Part shown: piece after piece, positions 51,901 to 59,398 of the stretch
Position numbering within the stretch: the stretch's first letter is position 1
Layout: each line of letters begins with the position of its first letter
Source: a virus
Reading direction: 5' to 3' (one strand)
Length of the DNA stretch: 64,000 bases
Virus record (IMG/VR): IMGVR_UViG_3300009159_000048
Location: 30,242 to 94,241 of that record
Made by a program: the position numbers and the translations under genes
Notes under the pieces: generated by a model
Databases searched by the model: none
What the model saw: the letters and a program-made list of their open reading frames with translations, nothing else
Told to the model about the DNA's origin: nothing

Positions 51901-52953
51901 AGTTAAAGCAGTTACGTTACCTGGTAAGTCAAGAGGAACTGCTGTAATTTCAACACTCTCAGCGATAGTTTCTTTATATGATAAGAAATCTATTTGAGTT
52001 TCTTCTTTGGATACTAATGTATTACCAAGTAAGTCAAGTAATCCTGTGTAGTAGTCTTTTTCTACTAAATCGTTGTTAAATGAACAGAATAAACCAGTTC
52101 TATCAGTATCTCTATTTACAGTAGTTTCAATAAATATATTTCTACCATTCAAATCTCTAAAATATGGAATTAATGAAAGACCTTCATAATATGATAACAA
52201 AGTAACGTTTCTATCATTAGCAAAATTTCTAATTTGCTCTTTTCTAAGACCAGATGCGTTAAAGTATGCACTCCATCTTGTCTCTACAGCAAGTTGTTGA
52301 TAATTAGACCAATCACCACCAACAACTACAACATCAACTAAGTAGTCAGATGCAAAATCATTTTTATTAACATAAGGAGGCATTTTTTCAACGGAACCAT
52401 ACCACTCAAGTAATGTTCTATCAAAACCAGTAACTTGAGACTTAAATATAAACACAGTAATAGATTTATCTGAAAGGTTTGTTATATTAAACGCTCTCTC
52501 AGAATAACCTGTATTGTTCTTAGTTAAGTTAATGAAAGACTCAGTGTCTCTCTTCCAGAATCCAGTTGTGTCAAAGAATCTTCTATAAGCTCCCAATCTT
52601 TCGATATCATTGTTGAATCCAGCTGATGTAGATAAAGATTGATATTCAATAGTATCTAAGTTATCATCTGTAACAAGCAGGTTGATAGCGAAAATCGGTG
52701 AAGTTTCTAACATTTTAGAAATAGTTCTATGAAAGAATGAACCTTTTCTTTCTAATCCTCGATCGAGTTGTCCAAATACCGCTTCCAATTCACCAGTAGA
52801 AGTAATTCTGATTGGTGTATTAACTGGTCCTTTTTTAGAAACCCCGATTACAAGGTTAGTAATACCTTCCTGAACAGGGCTAGTGATTATTGATTGGTCA
52901 AATTCTTCTATGAAGATTCCTGGTCTTTTGTATTTTCCAATTTGAATAGCCAT
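48997..52953 (-). CDS. 18: Tail sheath protein (T4 gp18-like), double length
   Basis: 1318 residues against 659 in T4. The N-terminal YKRPGIFIEEFDQSI and VGVSKKGPVNTPIRI strand pair are the sheath start that links neighbouring subunits. The C-terminal 300 residues are canonical: a DIFGFLNMPSLRQF region, NDNGRPIEFPPASYVATTY, MMFTPTDIEYLNQAQMNPL, YIHVREVLIELERELSRML, FNTPDIRAEIKLRAD, and VEPIKGMGIIVNNITILRTG. The extra roughly 600 residues lie in the middle (about 330-950) and are beta-rich, presumably outward-facing domains. It forms the contractile sheath around the gp19 tube. Identity is firm; the role of the insertion is unknown. Confidence 0.92.
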   Translation of the reverse strand: MAIQIGKYKRPGIFIEEFDQSIITSPVQEGITNLVIGVSKKGPVNTPIRITSTGELEAVFGQLDRGLERKGSFFHRTISKMLETSPIFAINLLVTDDNLDTIEYQSLSTSAGFNNDIERLGAYRRFFDTTGFWKRDTESFINLTKNNTGYSERAFNITNLSDKSITVFIFKSQVTGFDRTLLEWYGSVEKMPPYVNKNDFASDYLVDVVVVGGDWSNYQQLAVETRWSAYFNASGLRKEQIRNFANDRNVTLLSYYEGLSLIPYFRDLNGRNIFIETTVNRDTDRTGLFCSFNNDLVEKDYYTGLLDLLGNTLVSKEETQIDFLSYKETIAESVEITAVPLDLPGNVTALTGDTDGVYGGTYSYDGQNFHAFDDSGSTGPLTSGIAYNGNNRTSWFAEGSVYGVKKNSTLTSSTQSITVTYDAGYLPGEPFAIIGDQYVTVLGTASLTISSSDYPVTNATASYTSTFIIDATGEILSLNSLVKDTNPSVGQNDIVLGYLDFDVYQGNFVNLGALSVNNVSANHLGFNDLSYGTQSGDDYTITETSTGILKFEFTGTNTTSKTSNYEQWRRFKMFNRLVGLIDGPNKYKMTMCLGPSASFEKSSLANMEISNIVTNTTQNKSFILDTKLASSKLIDITKGYFVLYTEDNEFLLGTDGVITKDTVTDTTQGGIGVVGKYSKFYTRYFDGIINSKDFFYDNRLYVDSAGSSNNVLGDTVNVTFIDGEVATTATSSYAGYDYIVFQSSVVGFDAQIDLQTQEKIQFPSSTDNKGVFTIVQNVVNPLQSANGLATALGFIGSTYYAYQVNEEVVYEYLTDVNLVNDYLTKHYLRMFLDSNGVLDVEFKDENLDSDVDVDIYANNTFFIQSEKTNYKQTVEIEVPAGYIQTANKCLVNGARYTEIRVGDFLEASYDVNALQIGEAPRRLTRILSKKLYAGNTELVEITCDSTIAITNFGGDLQTTRYVTIDTYATTYKALSLNGFRIRQASLPDGTETRQNTVLNLVAKGTPLFKAITNKEAIDFRYLIDSFGLGLTERSKQQLVDICGDRLDIFGFLNMPSLRQFKNSSSPTFVNTEGVLQLEYVAKGGDPESSPAFLYSFGDGAGTTCVGYFTPYVIVNDNGRPIEFPPASYVATTYMRKHVSNIGNVTPWTIAAGVNNGRILAINDLEMMFTPTDIEYLNQAQMNPLVFKRNRGFVIETENTGQTLYTSALSYIHVREVLIELERELSRMLLDFQWRFNTPDIRAEIKLRADVICETYVSRNGLYNFFNKMDDENNTAEIIDNQIGVLDTYVEPIKGMGIIVNNITILRTGAISAGGFING

Positions 52954-53013
52954 ATTGTTTTATATTTTTTTTTATTTTAATGTATATATAAAATAGAAAA
53001 AACGATATTTTTT

Positions 53014-53577
53014 CTATTTTTGTTTCTCATCTTGTATTTTCTTAGTATATTCATTAATATCTTTTTGAACTTGATTCATTTTTTGACCAAGTTCTGTTTT
53101 CTTTTGCTGTATTTCTTTTCCCATATCAAGTATCTTCTTTGACTTTTCAGCCAATTTAGTATTTAAGTCATTGATATTTGATTTGGTTAGTAGTTTTGTT
53201 TCTTCTTTATCAAGTAAACTTAACTCTTCTTGAAACTCTTGAATCTTCAATTTATCTTTAGTCCTTTGGTCTTGTAGATTACTAACTTCCTTTTCTAATC
53301 TACATATGTTAGAGTATTCAATTAAAAATGGATTTCTATCTCTATCAGGACTTTCTTCTTCCAAACCAATTACTTGTTTTAGTTTCTCTTCTACTTGTTC
53401 AGGTGTTAACTTTTCGTCTTTATAAATATCGTCAATTGAGGCTTTCTTTTGATTGAACTCTGTAAACTGATCCTGTAAAGAATTCATTTTTTCTTTTGCC
53501 ATCTTTACATCTGGCTCATCAGAATCTAAAATCTCAAATTTCTCAAGAAATTTCTGATAGTTAAGCACATATTTCAT
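53014..53577 (-). CDS. Candidate internal head protein, coiled coil
   Basis: 187 residues. Leader MKYVLNYQKFLEKFE has NYQKFLEK, close to T4 TYQEFIAE. The remainder is almost wholly coiled coil, with long K/E/Q heptads (KEKMNSLQDQFTEFNQKKAS, LEKEVSNLQDQRTKDKLKI, KKILDMGKEIQQKKTELGQK). No cysteine, no membrane segment. Coiled-coil, leader-bearing proteins suit a prohead core/scaffold role such as T4 gp22 or gp67/gp68. 5 nt after the 53583 gene, also leader-bearing. Confidence 0.65.
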   Translation of the reverse strand: MKYVLNYQKFLEKFEILDSDEPDVKMAKEKMNSLQDQFTEFNQKKASIDDIYKDEKLTPEQVEEKLKQVIGLEEESPDRDRNPFLIEYSNICRLEKEVSNLQDQRTKDKLKIQEFQEELSLLDKEETKLLTKSNINDLNTKLAEKSKKILDMGKEIQQKKTELGQKMNQVQKDINEYTKKIQDEKQK

Positions 53578-53582
53578 TTTCT

Positions 53583-56500
53583 TTAAGTAAATTTCACTGT
53601 AGTAGGTTTCTCAGCCGCTTCTAAATCTATTTTAATATTCTCAAAACCACCATGAATTTTAATAGCAGTTTTAAGTTTCACCATATCATCATTTATATCA
53701 ACAGCTTTAGTTGTAACAGTCTCCTTACCTTTAACATCCTCTTTTGTCTCTTTTATAAGCCAAAACATTCTTTTAGTAATAAACTTCATATTTTCAACTT
53801 TTTCAGGTTCTTTTCCAGAAGAAACACTATTAATCTTTAGAGGGAGTTTGTTATTTATTATACACTCTAGGAAAGTATTTTTAGAAATAATTGTACCTCT
53901 AACTTTTTTTCTAACCTCTAAATCCATTACACCATCACCTTTTTCTGTTTTAATTGATTCTCCATCATAAACTTTAAGTAAATAGTTCTTAAATGTTAAA
54001 AAAGAAGGTGAATAAGATATGTAATAGAAATCACCAATGACATCTTGAATAAAAAAGTAATATGTTATATCTTTATTTGCATCATCAATACCATCAACTT
54101 GTAGACATTTACCACTGAAATTTTGTTCTTTAATAAAGTCATCAACTTCAGCCTCACCATCCGCACCACCTTTAATACTTTCTGGTTTAACAAATTTATA
54201 AATTGACTGCTTAATCAAAGCTGCTTTAGAATAAGCATCTTTAACATCTAATTCACCGGTAGTAGGATTCTTCCAAGATAAATCAGACTCTGGTAATCCT
54301 TTGAAGTTTTCATCAGACATGTCACCAAAGTATCTATCAAGCATCTTTTGTTGAGCTCCTTTCTTAAATGGTTCTTCACCATCTAACATTTCTGTTATGA
54401 ATTTTCTTAAAGCCACACCAGCTCCTCTTTTTAATACATTACCGACTCTAATTTCGGTGTTTTTATTAAAAATAGGTTGGAAAATTCTCTCTCCCATAAT
54501 TTTAATTACAGCATCATTCCAAATAGCAAATGTCTTTTTGTGTCTATATGGACCTTCTGTTTGAGCATTTGGTTCACCACCACCACTTCTACCAAAAGGA
54601 ATATATTCATTATAAACAGATCTTGAAACCTTACCACCAGTTCTAGCACCAGGGATAGTATTATTTGTATGTAGATTATATGATCTATTGAATATTCTAA
54701 CAATATTCATAATAGGATCCATACCATCAATAACTATAGCATCTTTTTTCTCAGCAAGTTTCTTTTCTAAATTAACTTTAATTTTTTCAACTTCAGATTC
54801 TTTAATAACCCAAGCATTTAAGTCCATTTTCTTTTGCCACCAATCCTGAATCTCATTTGCTAATTTTTTTGGCATTATTTTCTTAGGATCACCTGTCTCT
54901 GGAGTAGTCTGACCTTCTGGTTCTTTATCAGTTTTTGATTTTTCATCATCTGTTTTATCAGTTGTTTCAGTTTCATCCGCTTCAGTAATCATTCTATGAA
55001 TGAATCTATCATATCCTAATAATAATTTTTCTTCAGTTTTTTCATCTCCCGACTCAGGTTTACCAAATTGTAACTCAGGATTTATAACTCCTCTCATAGT
55101 CGCATTGAAATTGACTAATTCTTTCATCATTTTATTCCACAACACTAAATTCTCATTGTTAGAAGCAAACATCTTTTTAATCTCATCATTAGTAGCATTC
55201 ATTACATCATTTTTAACAGTAATTGAGTAAAGAGCAACTATCTTTTGTGCGATATTTTCAGGTCTTGTTAAAAAATTATCAAGTCCTTCTTTTATTTCAT
55301 ACTTTTTTCTAAAATTCTCATCTCTTACAGACGTGTAAATTTTCTGAATTGGAGATTTTGTTTTACCTTGTGCAATTCTTTGTTCAGGAGTCAATTTAAA
55401 ATAAGCCTCTAATTCTTCTATAACACCGGGTTCGCTTTTTAATAAACTATAAAGTGGTTTAATTCCCTTATTAACGTGAGTACCTTTTGTCTTAACAGTA
55501 AAATCCCACTCAATGGAATCACCAGTAGAAACAGCAGCAGGAGCTTCTTCAGCTTTATAATCAACTTCTTCATAAATGTAAATTGATTCTCTCGTTGCAG
55601 TATTTGTTGTAGGTTTTACAGGAACAGGTGCAGTAACTTTAGCAAGTTGTTCTTTATTATGAACACTAACATCTATAGGTTTCTTTTCACCTTTCTCAGC
55701 TTCAGCTTCTTTTCTAAGTCGATCTCTTGTTCCTTCACCAGCATTTGTGTTTTTACCAGCTTTCTTTTGTTCTTCAACCCACTTAGCTAATTTTTCTTTA
55801 TAAATATCATCAACTGATTTAGAGATGTTAGAAACAAACTTTTTATCACGACCACTTTTCTCTACAGCATCGTCAGCAGAAGTAGCACTCAATTCTCTTG
55901 CACTACCACCAACCGGTGATCCTTTAACAGCAGCATAGAAATAAAACTTCTTTTTCTGCATCTCATCATATATCTTAACGACACTTAAAACACTTTTTAA
56001 GTTTTCTGTACAAAGATTAAATAATTTATTCTCTGATTTTTCTTCAAATGTTTCTTTCTTTTTATAATCATCAGGATTAATACCTTCTAAATACTTTAAA
56101 AAGTCATTTAATTGTCTTAAAAGCTCATTCTTTTTCTCAATTGGTTCTGTCTCTTCTACCTTAGAGATAGTTTCTTTTGTTAAATCTATTAAACCAGGTA
56201 AGTTAACAGGATCGATTCTGCCCTTAAATTTCTTAAAATCATGAAGGTGAGCAACATTCATCTCTAATCTGTTTAGAAAAGCATAGATAGTTACATTACC
56301 AAGCATTTTTTTATCATCCATATCTAACTCTGCAAGTTGTGATGTATTCAATATATCTTCAAATTCAGCTCTTAATCTTGAAATTAAAGGTTTCATTAAA
56401 ATCATATTTGCGCCAATTTGAGTTTTTCTGATTATTGCATTTATTAATCTACCAACAAGTGAATCACCCCAGGTAATTTCATTACCCATAGCACCAGAAC

Positions 56501-56618
56501 CTGGCATTGTTTCAAGTATTAAATCACCTAACTTTTTTTCTAAATTATTATGGACTTGTATTTGTCTTCTTTCATTAACTTGTTTGAGATAATTATCTCT
56601 TGAACTAATATACTTCAT
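53583..56618 (-). CDS. Large candidate internal head or structural protein
   Basis: 1011 residues. Leader MKYISSRDNYLKQVNE is a looser fit to the capsid-targeting pattern. N-terminal 250 residues are helical (WGDSLVGRLINAIIRKTQIG, AFLNRLEMNVAHLHDFKKF); residues about 270-330 and 570-620 are charged linkers; the middle and C-terminal thirds contain INKIVRIFNRSYNLH-like and YYFFIQDVIGDFYYISYSP blocks. No catalytic motif or membrane segment recognised. Size and leader recall T4 Alt, a packaged enzyme injected with the DNA, but no ADP-ribosyltransferase motif was seen. Sits upstream of the coiled-coil protein and sheath genes. Confidence 0.65.
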   Translation of the reverse strand: MKYISSRDNYLKQVNERRQIQVHNNLEKKLGDLILETMPGSGAMGNEITWGDSLVGRLINAIIRKTQIGANMILMKPLISRLRAEFEDILNTSQLAELDMDDKKMLGNVTIYAFLNRLEMNVAHLHDFKKFKGRIDPVNLPGLIDLTKETISKVEETEPIEKKNELLRQLNDFLKYLEGINPDDYKKKETFEEKSENKLFNLCTENLKSVLSVVKIYDEMQKKKFYFYAAVKGSPVGGSARELSATSADDAVEKSGRDKKFVSNISKSVDDIYKEKLAKWVEEQKKAGKNTNAGEGTRDRLRKEAEAEKGEKKPIDVSVHNKEQLAKVTAPVPVKPTTNTATRESIYIYEEVDYKAEEAPAAVSTGDSIEWDFTVKTKGTHVNKGIKPLYSLLKSEPGVIEELEAYFKLTPEQRIAQGKTKSPIQKIYTSVRDENFRKKYEIKEGLDNFLTRPENIAQKIVALYSITVKNDVMNATNDEIKKMFASNNENLVLWNKMMKELVNFNATMRGVINPELQFGKPESGDEKTEEKLLLGYDRFIHRMITEADETETTDKTDDEKSKTDKEPEGQTTPETGDPKKIMPKKLANEIQDWWQKKMDLNAWVIKESEVEKIKVNLEKKLAEKKDAIVIDGMDPIMNIVRIFNRSYNLHTNNTIPGARTGGKVSRSVYNEYIPFGRSGGGEPNAQTEGPYRHKKTFAIWNDAVIKIMGERIFQPIFNKNTEIRVGNVLKRGAGVALRKFITEMLDGEEPFKKGAQQKMLDRYFGDMSDENFKGLPESDLSWKNPTTGELDVKDAYSKAALIKQSIYKFVKPESIKGGADGEAEVDDFIKEQNFSGKCLQVDGIDDANKDITYYFFIQDVIGDFYYISYSPSFLTFKNYLLKVYDGESIKTEKGDGVMDLEVRKKVRGTIISKNTFLECIINNKLPLKINSVSSGKEPEKVENMKFITKRMFWLIKETKEDVKGKETVTTKAVDINDDMVKLKTAIKIHGGFENIKIDLEAAEKPTTVKFT

Positions 56619-56638
56619 GAAGTATTAATATTTTTTCA

Positions 56639-56649
56639 TATATATTAAA
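56639..56649 (-). promoter_or_regulatory. Candidate late promoter for the 53583-56618 gene
   Basis: Minus-strand TTTAATATATA, 20 nt before the ATG at 56618. Confidence 0.5.
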
Positions 56650-56799
56650 AAGTATTCTCTATTTTTTACTAAAATATTTTTTAATTCTTTAGGATTTAAT
56701 AAAAATGAAGGATTCACTCAAATTCAAAAATTAATCTAAAATTACCTACTCTAAAAAACCGCAAAATTTCGGAGGTAGCTCAAATAATAGTATTTTCAT

Positions 56800-56810
56800 A
56801 GTAATATATA
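56800..56810 (+). promoter_or_regulatory. Candidate late promoter for the gene at 56835
   Basis: AGTAATATATA, 24 nt before the ATG. The 150 bases to its left (56650-56799) hold no gene; they contain a weak imperfect hairpin around 56743-56777 (ACCT..CCG / CGG..AGGT). Confidence 0.45.
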
Positions 56811-56834
56811 ACACTGTAAATTATAATTCGCAAT

Positions 56835-57122
56835 ATGAATTTTTTAGAACTAAAGTATAAATCAAAAACTTATACTACAAATAGTAAAATCTTAGAGATA
56901 TTAACAAACGAAAAACTTTATTGGTTAGTTGACTCCGAAGTAGACGGAGCAATTATTGAAATCCATAATAGTACTCTTATATGGCACGAAGGAATCTTCA
57001 TGTCAGGAGACTGGCATTATGGAATTTTTAAGAATGGAGGATTTTACGGAAACTGGGAAAATGGAATATGGGAAAACGGGTATTTTAATGGGAACTGGAT
57101 AAGCGGGATAAAGCTTAATTAA
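56835..57122 (+). CDS. Small W/G/N-repeat protein
   Basis: 95 residues. The second half is a run of short repeats with the pattern G-x-W/F-x-N/G-G: IWHEGIFMSGDWHYGIF, KNGGFYGNWENGIWENGY, FNGNWISGI. These five- to six-residue units are expected to wind into a small beta-helix or MORN-like sheet. The N-terminal 45 residues are a polar alpha/beta cap. No enzyme motif. A surface-displayed or scaffolding role is possible. First of a four-gene plus-strand run. Confidence 0.7.
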   Translation: MNFLELKYKSKTYTTNSKILEILTNEKLYWLVDSEVDGAIIEIHNSTLIWHEGIFMSGDWHYGIFKNGGFYGNWENGIWENGYFNGNWISGIKLN

Positions 57123-57138
57123 AAAATAATTTACTACT

Positions 57139-57594
57139 ATGAAAAGAAAAAGAGACGCAATCAAATCTGAAAACTCAGATTTATTGTTTAGAAACCACAG
57201 AGTCTCAATCTTCAAATCAAAAGATGATTGGTACTTCGAGATTGGAAGAGAAGTAACAAACGATTTAGCAGAAGCAGTAACAATTTTAATGAAAACAAAA
57301 GGAATAACAGAAGATATATGGAACATAGAAATAAAAAGTGTAAATTTAGATGAAATATCACCATCAAGAAGTCTTTTCTATCTAACAGGCGGAGAAGAAG
57401 AGTGGTGTGTTATGTCAAATTATAATAAAACTTGGTCAGAATGTTACTTAGACTTTCAAGAAGAGTTTGGATTTATGGTAATAAAAATATTAAAAAGATC
57501 AAAAAAATTATCTGATATAAGAGACGGTCTCAAAAAATATCTTAATTTACCAATATTATATGATTTTGCACTTAGTAAAAATATTGTAAAATAA
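57139..57594 (+). CDS. Hypothetical protein
   Basis: 151 residues, soluble. Basic start MKRKRDAIKSENSDLLFRN, then DDWYFEIGREVTNDLAEAV, LFYLTGGEEEWCVMSNYNKT and a helical C-terminus with LSDIRDGLKKYLNLP. The strand-helix pattern suggests a compact alpha/beta fold. No family recognised. It is closed by a terminator. Confidence 0.55.
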   Translation: MKRKRDAIKSENSDLLFRNHRVSIFKSKDDWYFEIGREVTNDLAEAVTILMKTKGITEDIWNIEIKSVNLDEISPSRSLFYLTGGEEEWCVMSNYNKTWSECYLDFQEEFGFMVIKILKRSKKLSDIRDGLKKYLNLPILYDFALSKNIVK

Positions 57595-57598
57595 ATCA

Positions 57599-57628
57599 AG
57601 AAAAACCTGTCGAAAGATAGGTTTTTCT
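57599..57628 (+). terminator. Intrinsic terminator with GNRA-type loop
   Basis: Stem AGAAAAACCTGTC/GATAGGTTTTTCT closed by GAAA, then a T-run. It separates the 56835-57594 genes from 57647. Confidence 0.85.
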
Positions 57629-57646
57629 TTTTTATATATAATACCA

Positions 57647-57886
57647 ATGAATACTTTCAACTCAATATGCTCAAACCCATGGTGTAAGGTTAGCTTTTCT
57701 TATACAGAAAAAGACTATATAATAAACGATGGTGTAGTGTCAGAACCAAAAGTTTGTAAAAAGTGTTTAAGCTTTGATAATGAACTTTCAGGTGGGATTG
57801 AATGGATAGATAAAAGTTATGAGGGTAATAGATTTGATAATGAACCTCATCAAATTAGATATAAAGTAACCAACTACAAGTTATGA
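57647..57886 (+). CDS. Small zinc-ribbon protein
   Basis: 79 residues. Two cysteine pairs, CSNPWC (8-13) and CKKC (about 37-40), 24 residues apart, make a standard four-cysteine zinc ribbon. The rest is polar with aromatic residues (IEWIDKSYEGNRF). Such proteins often bind nucleic acid or partner proteins. The stop overlaps the start of 57883 by ATGA. A TTTATATATAATA stretch lies just before the start codon. Confidence 0.7.
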   Translation: MNTFNSICSNPWCKVSFSYTEKDYIINDGVVSEPKVCKKCLSFDNELSGGIEWIDKSYEGNRFDNEPHQIRYKVTNYKL

Positions 57887-58731
57887 GAGCTCACTTTTTC
57901 GACTTATCAGTTTTAATTGGATTGGAAAGTAAAGTTTGGATTGTATCAAAAATCAAACCATCTATACCTATTATAAAAATATCAGAATCTGAATTTAATT
58001 TAATTAAAAAAGGAATCTATATAAAATATAATCAAAAGTTCAGATTTGGAAATCAAGATTATTGGATATCCGAGGATTTAGCAAATCAGATAAAAATTAA
58101 ATGTATAAAGTCTAACATAAATACAACAGAATTAGTTTTCTCTTTACAAGAATTTATGAATCCTGAAATAATAGAAAAGTCAAATTATACTATTCATAAA
58201 GAAAACTTAGTAGATATTAAAAACTCAGATGATGATATTTATGTAATTTGCTCGAAGAACACTAAGAAAAACTACGAACCTATAATAAAAAAACTTGAAG
58301 ATTATCTATCAAGTATAGGTCTGAAGGTCAAAACATACTATTACATATCAGAAACATTTTTTAATAGAAATCAAGATGATATATGTCATAAGAAAGTTAG
58401 ATTGTTATTACAACACTTAGTTGGACTTAAAACAGATGATGATAAATTTACAGATGAAGAAATAACAAGATATGAAACAGTATACTTTTATGATGATTCG
58501 AATGATTCTATAGAAATGTCTAAAACTATAAATGACACTATGGTGTTTATTGAAAAAAATTCAGATAAGAATCTATTAGGTAAAATTAAAGATATAGTCA
58601 AATCCGAAAATATTCAACTTATTATTAATAAAGTGACTTTTAATAAAGTGAATAAGTTTATAACAACAACTGTGAAGTTAACTCATCAGAATATAATAAA
58701 AACTTTTGAGTCATTTAGACATAAAGGTTAA
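57883..58731 (+). CDS. Hypothetical protein, possibly HAD-like
   Basis: 282 residues. The N-terminus AHFFDLSVLIGLESKVWIVS is in the place where HAD-type phage proteins have DxD but the second Asp is absent. The later block NYEPIIKKLEDYLSSIGLKV, HKKVRLLLQHLVGLKTDDDK, then VYFYDDSNDSIEMS resembles the C-terminal part (motifs III/IV, DD) of HAD phosphatases. I infer a divergent, perhaps inactive, HAD-like fold with low confidence. It ends tail-to-tail with the terminase small subunit gene (4 nt overlap). Confidence 0.55.
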   Translation: MRAHFFDLSVLIGLESKVWIVSKIKPSIPIIKISESEFNLIKKGIYIKYNQKFRFGNQDYWISEDLANQIKIKCIKSNINTTELVFSLQEFMNPEIIEKSNYTIHKENLVDIKNSDDDIYVICSKNTKKNYEPIIKKLEDYLSSIGLKVKTYYYISETFFNRNQDDICHKKVRLLLQHLVGLKTDDDKFTDEEITRYETVYFYDDSNDSIEMSKTINDTMVFIEKNSDKNLLGKIKDIVKSENIQLIINKVTFNKVNKFITTTVKLTHQNIIKTFESFRHKG

Positions 58732-59354
58732 TCCTTTTTCTTATCATTATCTTTACTCAACATCGCGTTTTTAATCATCTCATTTAACTTTCTATTGTCA
58801 GTTATTTCACCACCATCAGAGACATTATCATCTTCCTCTACCTTAGTAGACTCTGGTTCAATTTCATTATAACCTAAATCTTTTCTTAATGTCTTGTAGA
58901 ATTTCTCTAATTCTGTTTTTTGACCAGATAAAAACTTAGCATTTTCTCTAATTTGACCAATTGTTTGATTAACAACCTCATGCATTCTAGCAGAATTATC
59001 ACCATTATCAACTTGTCTTAATTGTGATAAAAAGTTTTTTCTTGTCATCTTTGTTAAGAATATACCTTCAGCGTACACTGTAGCATCTTCTTTCATTTTA
59101 TTTTTAATATAAGGATGTTCTTTTAATTGAGGAACGTCACCTAAATACAAATCAACAAGAGACTCTAACACATCCATAGACTGCTGACTAGCAACTGTCA
59201 AATCAGAGTCATAATCATATATTTCTATTTCACCTAAATCAGGTAAGTCCTCAGGTCTCGCTAAGTGTTTTGATAAATCATAATCTCCTCCTTCTGATTG
59301 TATTTGGTCAAATTCATCTTGAAGACGGTTTCTTTCATTTTCGGTTTTAGACAT
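58728..59354 (-). CDS. Probable small terminase subunit (T4 gp16-like position)
   Basis: 208 residues. Acidic N-terminus, central helical region (about 60-165: SMDVLESLVDLYLG, TRKNFLSQLRQV, MHEVVNQTIGQIRENAKFL) and an acidic, flexible C-terminus. T4 gp16 also has a central coiled-coil oligomerisation core with loose ends. The main evidence is position: immediately divergent from the large terminase gene with a shared intergenic region. Role would be DNA recognition and stimulation of the packaging ATPase. Sequence similarity by eye is weak. Confidence 0.55.
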   Translation of the reverse strand: MSKTENERNRLQDEFDQIQSEGGDYDLSKHLARPEDLPDLGEIEIYDYDSDLTVASQQSMDVLESLVDLYLGDVPQLKEHPYIKNKMKEDATVYAEGIFLTKMTRKNFLSQLRQVDNGDNSARMHEVVNQTIGQIRENAKFLSGQKTELEKFYKTLRKDLGYNEIEPESTKVEEDDNVSDGGEITDNRKLNEMIKNAMLSKDNDKKKD

Positions 59355-59373
59355 AGAAGACGGTTTTTTACAA

Positions 59374-59384
59374 TATATATTAAA
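59374..59384 (-). promoter_or_regulatory. Candidate late promoter between the terminase genes
   Basis: Minus-strand TTTAATATATA, 19 nt before the ATG at 59354. On the plus strand the same region reads ACAATATATAT, 15 nt before the large terminase start, and may serve it too. Confidence 0.5.
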
Positions 59385-59398
59385 AAATATTTCCTTTG

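Noticed and set aside
56743-56777. Imperfect hairpin with GGAGGT, considered as structured RNA or a ribosome binding site
   Set aside because: The GGAGGT lies about 60 nt from the next start codon, the stem is short and broken by a bulge, and no other gene here uses such a site.
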